DNA from: an uncultured Eubacteriales bacterium
Lineage (GTDB): Bacteria; Bacillota; Clostridia; Oscillospirales; Acutalibacteraceae
Assembly (NCBI GenBank): GCA_934486705.1
Contig: CAKSQS010000002.1
Coordinates: 62,001-126,000, forward strand
Direction: 5' to 3'
Length of the DNA stretch: 64,000 bases
Numbering within the stretch: the first letter of the stretch is position 1; each line of letters starts with the position of its first letter. Below are positions 26,055 through 35,148 of the stretch, piece by piece. The translations under genes and the position numbers were made by a program. The notes under the pieces were generated by a model. That model saw nothing but the letters and a program-made list of their open reading frames with translations. It was not told the DNA's origin and did not search any database.

Positions 26055-26142
26055 TACAAATTTTGGATATTGAATTTTTCAACAAAAAAATATATTATAA
26101 AAAAGAAAAATATGCATTTTGCTGAGGGGCGATGATTTTAAA

Positions 26143-27861
26143 ATGTCAATTTTACGTTCTGAGTATCCAAGACCGCAGTTTGTGAGAGAAGAATGGATCA
26201 ACTTAAACGGGGTGTGGGAGTTTGAAAACGATACTGCCGCAACAGGTCAGGAAAGGTGTCTGAATTTAAAGGAGCATCTAAGCGGCACTATTACCGTTCC
26301 GTTTTGCAAGGAAAGTAAGCTTTCGGGCATAAACGACCGTGAGTTTACCCTGGGCGTGTGGTATAAAAGAAGCTTTGTAATACCCGCAAAATGGCGCGAA
26401 ACGGGAAGAAGAACCCTGCTTAACATAGATGCCTGCGATTATCTGACGGCGGTATATGTAAACGGCACTTATATAGGCGAGCATATGGGCGGAATGTCCT
26501 CATTTTCTATGGATATAACCGATTTCCTTACCGACGGGGAAAACACGGTAACGGTTTTTGCAAGGGATGATACCAGAAAGCCGACGCAGCCCAGCGGAAA
26601 GCAATCTACAATATATTATTCGGGCGGCGCGCACTATACCCGCGTTACCGGCATATGGCAGACGGTGTGGCTTGAAAATGTGCCGTGTGCGTACATTGTA
26701 AGAAGTAAATGCACATCGGATGTGGATAATTCGTCACTTGCGGTTGAGCTTACCTGCAAAAACGCTCATGGTAAAAGGGTGAGCGCAGCGGCATATTATA
26801 ACGGCAAAAAGGTCGGCGAGGCAACAGCGAAGGTGCATAATAACACGGCGATTATGACGGTTGCTCTCAGCGAGCTTCATCTGTGGGATATAGGAAGTCC
26901 GGAGCTTTATGACATAGAGTTTACTCTCGGTGAGGATAATGTTAAAAGCTACTTCGGAATGAGAACGGTGGATTTTGACGGCGGAATGTTCCGCCTTAAC
27001 GGCAGAAAGGTTTTTCAAAGACTGATACTCGACCAGGGCTACTATCCGGACGGTCTTTATACCGCGCCCTCTGACGAGGAGCTGCAGAACGATATAAAGC
27101 GTTCTATGGCAATGGGCTTTAACGGAGCGCGCCTTCACCAAAAGGTTTTTGAGCCGCGTTTCCTTTATCATTGCGACCGTATGGGCTATATTGTGTGGGG
27201 CGAATTTGACGATTGGGGACTTAACACGTCGCTTGAGGGCGCGTGGCGGGGAATCCTGCCCGAATGGCTTGAAATACTTCAAAGGGATTACAACCACCCG
27301 TCAATTGTGGGTTGGTGTCCGCTTAATGAAATTGTGCCGACGGCGGATTATTACCTTTTAAAGCAGCTGATTGATATGACCCATGCCTTTGACGCTACCA
27401 GACCTATTATAGACGTTTCGGGTATGACGCATAAGCCGGGTCTTGCCGATATACTTGACGAACACGACTACGAGCAGAACCCCGAGATTTACAGAGAACG
27501 CTACAAGCCGCTCACAGAGGGCAAGGCTATTAAAATGTTCAATTTCTTTGCGGACGCGCCCGATTTTATAGGAAAGCCGAGCTTTATGAGCGAATACGGC
27601 GGAATTTCCTGGAAAATGGGTGATAAAGAGGGCTGGGGCTACGGAAACGCCCCTGCAACCGAGGAGGAGTTTATAGCCAGATTTAAGGGGCTTACCGAGG
27701 TATTGCTTGAAAACCCCGCCTTCTGCGCTTTCTGTTATACCCAGCTTACCGATGTTGAACAGGAAATAAACGGCCTTTATACATATGACAGAATCGCGAA
27801 ATTTGCCCCGGAGATTATTGCCCCGATAGTGAGTCAGCCGGCGGCATATGAAAAAGAGTAA
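26143..27861 (+). CDS. GH2 glycosidase (beta-galactosidase/glucuronidase-like)
   Basis: Retaining exo-glycosidase of 572 residues with the GH2 layout: a sugar-binding jelly roll (NLNGVWEFENDT, VYVNGTYIGEHMGGM), an immunoglobulin-like middle (~180-280) and a TIM barrel. The acid/base is E396 (CPLNEI) and the nucleophile E484 (FMSEYGG). It is shorter than LacZ and has no signal peptide, so it should act in the cytoplasm. Exact sugar specificity cannot be read. ATG at 26143 is used; an AGGGG lies 13 bases upstream, a little far. First gene of the regulated locus, divergent from the AraC-type regulator and 42 bases before a binding-protein gene. Confidence 0.9.
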   Translation: MSILRSEYPRPQFVREEWINLNGVWEFENDTAATGQERCLNLKEHLSGTITVPFCKESKLSGINDREFTLGVWYKRSFVIPAKWRETGRRTLLNIDACDYLTAVYVNGTYIGEHMGGMSSFSMDITDFLTDGENTVTVFARDDTRKPTQPSGKQSTIYYSGGAHYTRVTGIWQTVWLENVPCAYIVRSKCTSDVDNSSLAVELTCKNAHGKRVSAAAYYNGKKVGEATAKVHNNTAIMTVALSELHLWDIGSPELYDIEFTLGEDNVKSYFGMRTVDFDGGMFRLNGRKVFQRLILDQGYYPDGLYTAPSDEELQNDIKRSMAMGFNGARLHQKVFEPRFLYHCDRMGYIVWGEFDDWGLNTSLEGAWRGILPEWLEILQRDYNHPSIVGWCPLNEIVPTADYYLLKQLIDMTHAFDATRPIIDVSGMTHKPGLADILDEHDYEQNPEIYRERYKPLTEGKAIKMFNFFADAPDFIGKPSFMSEYGGISWKMGDKEGWGYGNAPATEEEFIARFKGLTEVLLENPAFCAFCYTQLTDVEQEINGLYTYDRIAKFAPEIIAPIVSQPAAYEKE

Positions 27862-27903
27862 TTTTAAAACAAATATACAAATATTTTGAAAGGATGGAAT
27901 ATT

Positions 27904-29484
27904 ATGCAGGCTGATTATAGGTTTTTAAAGGGCGCGCTTTGCGTGGCGTTGGCGGGTATGATGCTTTTATCCGCCGGCTGCAAAAAGCAAAGCAACGATT
28001 CATCCTCCTACTATTTGGATTATGAGGAATATGAGGATTATGAATCGGGCGGCGAGACAGGCAGCTCCGGAGATAACAGCGGCACTGCCGGCGATAAAAG
28101 CGGCGCTTCCGGCGCAAGCTCGGGAGATAAGACTGTAAAAGAGCAGGAAACCAACGGCGATTCAAAGGTTGAGGCGGTTAATGTAAAGGGCTATAAATAT
28201 ACCATTTATTCGCCTTGGCTGCCTACCGATAAATCCGGAATAACCACCGAATTTGAAAAGGTGCTCTTTGAAAGAATTGATGAAGTTCAGAAAAAGCTCG
28301 GCTGTACAATAACCATTGTAAGACCTGATTCCTGCACAAAGGATTCGCTCCAGCCGCTTATTATGGCAGGCAAAAAGGTGGGCGATGTTATTGAGCCGCT
28401 GTCCTGCAATGTTTTGTCGCTTGCGTCATCAAATTACATTGTTCCGTGGAACGGCACCGGAATTGACGTTAAAAGCCCGAACTATATTTCGCGTTGGACC
28501 GAGCTTAACACATATAACGGTAAAACCTACGGTATACAATTCCAGAAGCCTATTGATATAAGAACCTGCATAGTGTTCAACAAAACCCTGCTCAAAAAGT
28601 ACGGAGTAAATGCAGACGGTATATACGATCTGGTTAAGAAAAATCAGTGGACGTTTGAAAAATTCCGCGAATATGTTATTGCCGCCACAAAATATAACGG
28701 CAATGAGGCGGTAAGCTACGGACTGGGCGGGACACCGATAAAGCTTGCAATGGGATTTGTTGCGGCAAACGGCGGCGCTACGGCATCGCTTGTTAACAAA
28801 AAGGTTGTTTCCACACTGGATACCGATAACGTTAAGTACGCGCTTACATATCTTAACGGACTTATACACAATGACAGAGCCTACAACATTGCCGAGAAAA
28901 TAAGCGACGGCACTCACTATTTGAATTACGATACCGACGGCTACTACCAGAAGCTTTTCAAAAACGGAAAGGTTGCTTTCTGGATAGACGAGGGCTGGGT
29001 GCTTGAACAGCAGGTAAAGGGAAAGGTCAACTTCGATTACGGCATTGTGCCGCTGCCTATAGGACCAAACGCCGGAGGAAAGTATATCTCCTGCGCCAAT
29101 AACTCGCGTGTTTTGTGTATAACCTCAACCAATTTCAAAAGCAAGGATTTTAAAAAGAGTATGACGGTGTTCAACGAGCTTTCAAAGCCGCCCAAGGGCT
29201 ACACCGGCGACGATTGGTGGCAGTACGACGTTAAGATGAACTGCTTCCAGACGCAGAGCGCCGATAAGGATATGGAAATGTATATGCTTATACACAAGGC
29301 GTCCACGCCCGATATAGGCTACGGTACTATGGCGCTCAGAACCGACTTTATATCAAAGGTTATATATGACGGCTTAATGAACGGAAAAACTACAACGGGC
29401 GCTGCAATAGACTCAATAAAAACAACGCATAACAAAACCCTGGATTCTATGTACAACTCCTCAAATAATCCGGTATTCAAGTAA
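27904..29484 (+). CDS. ABC sugar transporter solute-binding lipoprotein
   Basis: Substrate-binding lipoprotein of 526 residues. The signal peptide ends in the lipobox LLSAGC with Cys26 as the lipid anchor. A ~70-residue acidic, Gly/Ser-rich linker follows (YEEYEDYESGGETG), then a family-1-like binding fold (WTFEKFREYVIAA, VAFWIDEGWVLEQQ). No permease is adjacent; one of the two permease pairs downstream (38.0 or 44.5 kb) must serve it. The second pair is the better guess, since the first sits directly behind its own binding protein. ATG 27904 follows AAAGGA. A stem-loop after the gene may set its higher expression relative to later genes. Confidence 0.9.
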   Translation: MQADYRFLKGALCVALAGMMLLSAGCKKQSNDSSSYYLDYEEYEDYESGGETGSSGDNSGTAGDKSGASGASSGDKTVKEQETNGDSKVEAVNVKGYKYTIYSPWLPTDKSGITTEFEKVLFERIDEVQKKLGCTITIVRPDSCTKDSLQPLIMAGKKVGDVIEPLSCNVLSLASSNYIVPWNGTGIDVKSPNYISRWTELNTYNGKTYGIQFQKPIDIRTCIVFNKTLLKKYGVNADGIYDLVKKNQWTFEKFREYVIAATKYNGNEAVSYGLGGTPIKLAMGFVAANGGATASLVNKKVVSTLDTDNVKYALTYLNGLIHNDRAYNIAEKISDGTHYLNYDTDGYYQKLFKNGKVAFWIDEGWVLEQQVKGKVNFDYGIVPLPIGPNAGGKYISCANNSRVLCITSTNFKSKDFKKSMTVFNELSKPPKGYTGDDWWQYDVKMNCFQTQSADKDMEMYMLIHKASTPDIGYGTMALRTDFISKVIYDGLMNGKTTTGAAIDSIKTTHNKTLDSMYNSSNNPVFK

Positions 29485-29494
29485 TTTTCCAACG

Positions 29495-29527
29495 AAGCTG
29501 CCGAAAATAAATAAGGCAGCTTTGTTT
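29495..29527 (+). terminator. Intra-operon stem-loop after binding-protein gene
   Basis: AAGCTGCC (29495-29502) pairs with GGCAGCTT (29515-29522), followed by TGTTT. It lies between the binding protein and the next gene, whose ribosome site (GAAAGGA) comes right after. A partial terminator or mRNA-protecting hairpin is likely. Confidence 0.6.
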
Positions 29528-29547
29528 CTGAAAGGAATGAAGCTTTA

Positions 29548-32500
29548 ATGAAAAAAAGACTGTTAGCCGGCATTATGTCGCTGCTTATGGCGGTGTCGGC
29601 AATAAGTATAGGGCTGTCGGCTGCCGCCGCGAACGACGACGGATATACTTCCTTCAGACTGACGGATTTGCCAAACCAGAATTATAAATATTACAGCACA
29701 CTTTACGGGGATTGCCTTAATGTGGGGGATGCCTCGGGCGGCGGGTATCATATTTTGTGGAAAAACGGCTCTACAAACCACAGAATCCCGCTCGGCAAAA
29801 CTTTAGCTGTAAATAATTTGAGCCTAAAATTCAATAATTTCAAGCTTTTAAGCGGCGAGCGCGCCCGATTTGCAATATTTATGGATACTGTGTCAACCTA
29901 TCAGTACAGTATGTACCGCGATAGCTGCATAATCGTTCTTGACGCGACCGACGGCAAGCTTTACACCGTGAGATACGGCGGGGGCAGCCCTAATGCGAAT
30001 ATATGGATACCCATAATCACCGACAGCAGGCTTTCATATGAAAATTTAAAGGAAAAGGAGTTTTATATTGACTTTTCCGTTTCGGCAAATAATTCCTGCG
30101 TTGTAACTGTTTCCTACGGTGAAACGGCTGTTTCGGGAACAGTGCCTGCCGATGTTTTCGATTATGTGAGCAATACCGAGGCGGTAAACCTGCAGTTCTC
30201 CGCAATGGAAAACGGACTGAATGAAAACGCTGAGGTAAACCAGGAATTGGATGTGGTAGGCTACAAATATTCTATTGTGGAATCGCTTGTAAAGCGCATT
30301 GAGGCTTTACCCGATACAATAACCGCCGAAACAGCGGGAGAAGTGAACGAGTGTAAGGCGCTTTACGATTTATTAAGCGCTGCCGATAAGGGCAAGGTAA
30401 CCAATTACGATAAGCTTAAAAAAGCATTAGAGCAGGCGGCGAAATTTCTTGATAATACAGGCTGGACGCTTATAAACGAGAGTAACCTTACGCACAGCCT
30501 TGATTATTTAAACGGACCGAACCGCTGGCCGGATAATTTTAAAATGGCAAAATCGGAAAACGGCGGATTAAACCTTAAATGGACAAACGGCACAACCAAC
30601 CACAGGCTTGTGCTGGCAAACGCGCTTTCGATTGATAAGCTGCAATTAAAGCTTTACAACCTTGTGCGAAGCTCGGGCGAAAATGCACGACTGGCGCTTT
30701 ATATGTGGAATGAACGCGATACCCAGTACAGTATGTACCGCGATAGCTGCGTTATAATATTGGACGCGGCGGCAGGTACGCTTTACACCGTGAAATACGG
30801 CGGGGGAAACCCGAACACTAATATATGGACGCCTATAATTACCCCCGAAAGCTCAAACGGCTTTTTGAAGTATGATAACATAAAGGGCAGGGAAATAGTC
30901 TTCGGCTTTGAGGTACAGCGTGATGGAACGTGCCTTGTAAAGATAGCGCTCAGCGTCTCGGATTATGTTACGGGAATTATTCCTGCCGATGTTTTTGATT
31001 ATATTACCGATAAGGAAAACGTTTATTTTAATTTATCGGCAATGGAAAACGGGCAAAATGAAAATGCAAAGGTTACGCAAAGCGTTGATTTTATAGGCTT
31101 TAAGGAGTATGCTCCGTCACCCGCTGAATTGCTTACCGAGCGAATAACGGCGCTGCCCGAAAAAATCACTTCGGAATTTTATGCCGAGGTTAAAATATGT
31201 GACGCACTTTATCAGGCGCTTTCGGGCGATGAGAAGGCGCTTGTTACCAATTACGAAAAGCTTAAAGCCGCAATTTCGGTTGCAGCCGCCGCAGCGGATA
31301 ACAGCGGGTATACTATAATTACCGGCAACGCCGATCTTTCCCAAAGCCTGCAGGGAATAAACGGAATATGGAGCGAATTTGCGGTTGAAAAGGTGGAAAA
31401 CGGTGGCGTGAGAATGAAGTGGACGGCTTCTCCCTCTAACCGCAGAATAGGAACAAACACCAAATATCCGTTGGACGGACTTAACCTGAAATTTAACAGG
31501 CTTGTAAGAATTTCGGGCAAGGCGAGCAAATTTGCCCTTCTTTTATCCGATAAAATGGACGTACAGTACAGCAGATATAAGGAAATAGTCGGCTTTGTGT
31601 TCGATTTTGAAAGCGGAAAGCTTTATAAAACGGATTTTGACCCGACCGTGGGTGCTTCGGGAGAGAATGTTTTAACGGCGATTATTTCCGATGACCGTTT
31701 GCTTTATGAAAATATAGCGGGCAGGGAATTTACGGTTTCCTTTGATAAGCGTGATGACAACGGCTTTGATTTGACCTTGAAATTTGAAAACGACCAATCG
31801 GCAGCGGCGCAGATTCCGGCGGAATATATTTCAAAGCTGAGCAGCCCTGATGAGGGCGCGTATTTCGTTTTTTCATCCTTCTCTGAGGATAGGTGCAGCC
31901 AGGTTATTGATTACGTGGGCTATAAATATGTTTATAAATCAAGCCCGGACAGCGCAACGCAGGCTGTAATAGACGGAATAAACGCTTTGCCTGCAAAGCC
32001 CGGAATTTCCGACGGCGATAAAATAAGAGCGTTGAAGGCGGCATATGACGCGCTCAAACAATATCAGGCGCGCCGCGTTACAAATTACGGTACGCTGACA
32101 AGCGCTATTGAAATGTATTCGCAGGCTTTAAAAGAGGAAAGCCGATACGATGAAAACGGCTGGTACATACCCGATTTAAACGATTGCGGTCTTCTTCAGG
32201 CGGCGGGCAACGATTATGTGCCGCCGAAAATGAGCGAAATACCGTTTAACGGCGGAATAAGCCAATCCTATTTCTATACCGGCTACGGAAACGCCCAGTC
32301 TATAAACCGCGCTTTCAGGCTTGACGGTCTTGCAATAAGATTTAATAATTTCAAAATACTTTCCGAAAGCTGCAACGGCTTTTGGCTGTATGTTCAAACC
32401 TCAACAAACAAGCTTGCATATTGGGCAAATTCGTGGGATTCGGCGCTGCGCGGCGTGGCTTTCCTTTTCGGGAGAGACAACACACTGTATATAAACGGCG

Positions 32501-33312
32501 GAAGCTCCATAACCAAAACAGCGCTGATTACCGACCCGCTGCTTTCAAGGGAAAGCCTTACGCAAAATGAATTTACAATAGGCTTTAAAGCAAACGGTGA
32601 AACATTTGACGTTATAGTAACGGTGGGTGATAATGACCCGCTTACCGCTACCATAGAAAAGAAACAACTTGACGCCGCCTCGGTTCTTGATACCGAAAAC
32701 TGCTACATTTCTACCGTTTGCAATTACGAGGCGGGCGATAAGCTGTTTAAGGGCTCTATTGATATTACGGGCATAAAATTTGTTCCCTACAGCCCGGCGG
32801 AAATTGCTGAGTGGAATGCGGTTATTGACCTTATAAATAAAATTCCCGAAAATATTACCCTTGCCGATGAAGGCAGCCTTATTTCGGCGCTTAACGCATA
32901 TTTATCCCTTTCAAAAGCGGAAATGCGCAGCTTTGTAACCAACTATTCAAAGCTTACGGCGGCATTTGTAAAGCTGCACGATATAAAGCTTAAGCAGAAT
33001 ATTGACGTTTACACCGGAAAAGCGGCATGGTATACACCTGAAACGCCGGCGGAAACCGTTACGCGCTATGTGTATATAGACAGTGATGAAAACGGCGGTA
33101 ATACGGCATACGAACCCGAAAATCCCGCAAATACCGGCGAACCCAAAAAGGTAATAAAGAAACGCCCCATTTGGCGAAAGGCTAAGGGTAATGATAGCGC
33201 GCAAGGCGTCGGCCGCCTGTGGTGGCTAACTATTCCCGCAGCAGCCTTGGTGCTGGGCGGAGCGGCTGCTGCGGTGATTATATGCCGAAAAAAGAAAAAC
33301 AGAAGGGGATAG
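29548..33312 (+). CDS. Membrane-anchored surface protein with four novel repeat modules
   Basis: A 1254-residue exported protein: signal peptide (1-28), then four units of a ~210-residue beta-rich module (about 30-242, 304-521, 586-795, 870-1079). Each is followed by a ~60-70-residue helical segment with the pattern AL-Y-x-L-x(5)-K-x(2)-V-T-N-Y-x-K-L. An acidic linker, a membrane helix (~1224-1246) and a basic tail RKKKNRRG come last. No LPxTG is seen. The first two modules are close enough to share 27 identical bases (29902 and 30724). The same module type occurs in the dockerin proteins at 50949 and 52779. I do not recognise a named domain; a glycan-binding lectin-like role is inferred from context. 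Confidence 0.85.
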   Translation: MKKRLLAGIMSLLMAVSAISIGLSAAAANDDGYTSFRLTDLPNQNYKYYSTLYGDCLNVGDASGGGYHILWKNGSTNHRIPLGKTLAVNNLSLKFNNFKLLSGERARFAIFMDTVSTYQYSMYRDSCIIVLDATDGKLYTVRYGGGSPNANIWIPIITDSRLSYENLKEKEFYIDFSVSANNSCVVTVSYGETAVSGTVPADVFDYVSNTEAVNLQFSAMENGLNENAEVNQELDVVGYKYSIVESLVKRIEALPDTITAETAGEVNECKALYDLLSAADKGKVTNYDKLKKALEQAAKFLDNTGWTLINESNLTHSLDYLNGPNRWPDNFKMAKSENGGLNLKWTNGTTNHRLVLANALSIDKLQLKLYNLVRSSGENARLALYMWNERDTQYSMYRDSCVIILDAAAGTLYTVKYGGGNPNTNIWTPIITPESSNGFLKYDNIKGREIVFGFEVQRDGTCLVKIALSVSDYVTGIIPADVFDYITDKENVYFNLSAMENGQNENAKVTQSVDFIGFKEYAPSPAELLTERITALPEKITSEFYAEVKICDALYQALSGDEKALVTNYEKLKAAISVAAAAADNSGYTIITGNADLSQSLQGINGIWSEFAVEKVENGGVRMKWTASPSNRRIGTNTKYPLDGLNLKFNRLVRISGKASKFALLLSDKMDVQYSRYKEIVGFVFDFESGKLYKTDFDPTVGASGENVLTAIISDDRLLYENIAGREFTVSFDKRDDNGFDLTLKFENDQSAAAQIPAEYISKLSSPDEGAYFVFSSFSEDRCSQVIDYVGYKYVYKSSPDSATQAVIDGINALPAKPGISDGDKIRALKAAYDALKQYQARRVTNYGTLTSAIEMYSQALKEESRYDENGWYIPDLNDCGLLQAAGNDYVPPKMSEIPFNGGISQSYFYTGYGNAQSINRAFRLDGLAIRFNNFKILSESCNGFWLYVQTSTNKLAYWANSWDSALRGVAFLFGRDNTLYINGGSSITKTALITDPLLSRESLTQNEFTIGFKANGETFDVIVTVGDNDPLTATIEKKQLDAASVLDTENCYISTVCNYEAGDKLFKGSIDITGIKFVPYSPAEIAEWNAVIDLINKIPENITLADEGSLISALNAYLSLSKAEMRSFVTNYSKLTAAFVKLHDIKLKQNIDVYTGKAAWYTPETPAETVTRYVYIDSDENGGNTAYEPENPANTGEPKKVIKKRPIWRKAKGNDSAQGVGRLWWLTIPAAALVLGGAAAAVIICRKKKNRRG

Positions 33313-33321
33313 GTAAAAAAT

Positions 33322-35112
33322 ATGCTTAAAAGATTATTATGCATTTTATGCTCGGCAGTGCTGGCGGCGGCAGCGGGAAATGCTTTTGCCGTATCTGTTT
33401 TTGCTGAAAGCGGCTATATAAACAACAGCAATGTTATGCCCAAGTGGGTTGACGTTACCGACCCCTCAATAACGGTTGATGAAAACGGCTCGCCCGATTG
33501 GCTTAAGGACCTTGTTATAGTTCATCTTGCGGTGAATAAAAAAAGTCCCGACGGCACGCTTATGGGGCTTTTGCCGATACTTGACCACTATGCCGAAACG
33601 GGAATAAACGGACTGTGGCTTTCGCCGCTCGGCAAGCACGATAATAACCCCTATTTAAACGAGGGCTGGCACACTATTGATTCTGATTACACCGGTACAG
33701 AGGATTTTGATGAGAGCTTAAAGGTTTTAAAGAAATTTTCTGATGAATGCCATAAACGCAATATACGGCTTTTTTTGGACTTTACCTCATGGGGTCTCAG
33801 CCCCAAAACCGACTTGAAACAAAGTCATCCGGAGTTTTTCACCGGTCAGACGGCGGCATTCGGCGCTCTTATAATAGCGTGGGATAACCCCGACCTTATA
33901 GAGTTTTATGTAAATACCGTTGTTAAAATATGCACCGCAGCCAATATTGACGGTGTGCGCTACGATGTTGAACCGAGGTATTCCGGATATATTCCTGCGG
34001 AAATGATTAAAAGCCGCCTTTATAATATGGGCAGAAAAATGGCGTTTATAAGCGAGCTTGGCAACGACCGCGTAGGCGCTTATGACCTTGAGCAATGGGG
34101 AGTAAACCCGCCTGATTTTTCAACTACATATCCGTTTAGGGGCTTTATTGAAAAATATAATATTGTAGACGCCGTTAAAACAGGCTCGATTCTCGGAACA
34201 GATACCGACGTTGCCAACGAGGAGGGCGGCAGAAACCATTATTATACCGTGCAGCTTACCTGCCACGATTCATATAATTACGCCGTTCGCGGAAATCGGC
34301 TGTTAATGGGCTACAGCGCGCTGTTTACGCCGTTTGTGCCGTTGTGGGAAATAGGCGAGGAATTTAATAATCCGTTTACAACGCCGGGATATACTCTTTT
34401 TACAAACCCCACTGATTTTTCCTATAAGAATGTAAACCGTGATTTTTATGAGGATGTTAAAAAGCTTTTCCGAATACGCTGGAAGTATGCGGATATTTTT
34501 GCAAATAACACGGAAAGCTGCATAAAGCAGGCTAATATTTGCAAGGTAATTGCCGACGGCGCAGAGGAAATTCAGCCCTATGCGAGATATGCGGGCAACA
34601 GAGCGATTGTTATTGTGCCGAATATGAGCAGTAATAAAAGAACTGATTTTAACGTTTATACGCCGTTTACCGACGCGGGAATAGACGGCTATAAATCATA
34701 TGTTATTACCGATTTGCAGAACGATAAGGTTATAGCAAAGGGCGAAGCCCGCGATATTGCAAAATTCAGCGTTAAAATTCCCTATGAAAATCAGGGCGTG
34801 TATTTAATTGAGGGCGTAGGCGCACGCAGCACGTCGTCAGCCGGAGGCAAAACAGAGGAGGTTATAAAGTACGTTTATAACACCTCGGCAAAGGGCGATA
34901 AAACCACCGCGAGCGATACCGAAAGCACAGGCGCGGGTGAAAATACAGAGAACGACGGCTCTCAGAGCAGTACCCCCTCAAAGCCTAAAGGCAGCACCGT
35001 GAAAAATAATGAGGAAAACAGCGGCAAAACAGTTTTAATAATTGCAATATCCGCGGTGGCGGCAGCGGCGGTATTGACCGCAATTATAATAATAGTAAAA
35101 AAGAAACGGTAA
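33322..35112 (+). CDS. Membrane-anchored GH13-like (alpha-amylase superfamily) protein
   Basis: A 596-residue protein with signal peptide, a TIM-barrel catalytic domain (~45-510), a Thr/Ser-rich linker and a C-terminal membrane helix with KKKR tail. The GH13 residues are recognisable: D215 in GVRYDVEP (nucleophile), E245 in FISELGN (acid/base) and H315-D316 in TCHDSYNY. Region I, normally DxxxNH, reads DFTSWGL, so the Asn-His pair is missing. The paralogous domain in the protein at 52779 has the same triad spacing (30 and 71 residues). It probably cleaves or transfers an alpha-linked glycan at the cell surface; substrate unknown. It starts 9 bases after the repeat protein. Confidence 0.85.
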   Translation: MLKRLLCILCSAVLAAAAGNAFAVSVFAESGYINNSNVMPKWVDVTDPSITVDENGSPDWLKDLVIVHLAVNKKSPDGTLMGLLPILDHYAETGINGLWLSPLGKHDNNPYLNEGWHTIDSDYTGTEDFDESLKVLKKFSDECHKRNIRLFLDFTSWGLSPKTDLKQSHPEFFTGQTAAFGALIIAWDNPDLIEFYVNTVVKICTAANIDGVRYDVEPRYSGYIPAEMIKSRLYNMGRKMAFISELGNDRVGAYDLEQWGVNPPDFSTTYPFRGFIEKYNIVDAVKTGSILGTDTDVANEEGGRNHYYTVQLTCHDSYNYAVRGNRLLMGYSALFTPFVPLWEIGEEFNNPFTTPGYTLFTNPTDFSYKNVNRDFYEDVKKLFRIRWKYADIFANNTESCIKQANICKVIADGAEEIQPYARYAGNRAIVIVPNMSSNKRTDFNVYTPFTDAGIDGYKSYVITDLQNDKVIAKGEARDIAKFSVKIPYENQGVYLIEGVGARSTSSAGGKTEEVIKYVYNTSAKGDKTTASDTESTGAGENTENDGSQSSTPSKPKGSTVKNNEENSGKTVLIIAISAVAAAAVLTAIIIIVKKKR

Positions 35113-35148
35113 TTATAAACCGGCAGCGCTTTAACAGGAGGGTAAACA

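Noticed and set aside
29548..35112. Possible sortase substrates: C-terminal membrane helix plus basic tail in two surface proteins, with a sortase elsewhere in the window
   Set aside because: No LPxTG-, NPQTN- or similar motif precedes either helix; simple membrane anchoring explains the ends.
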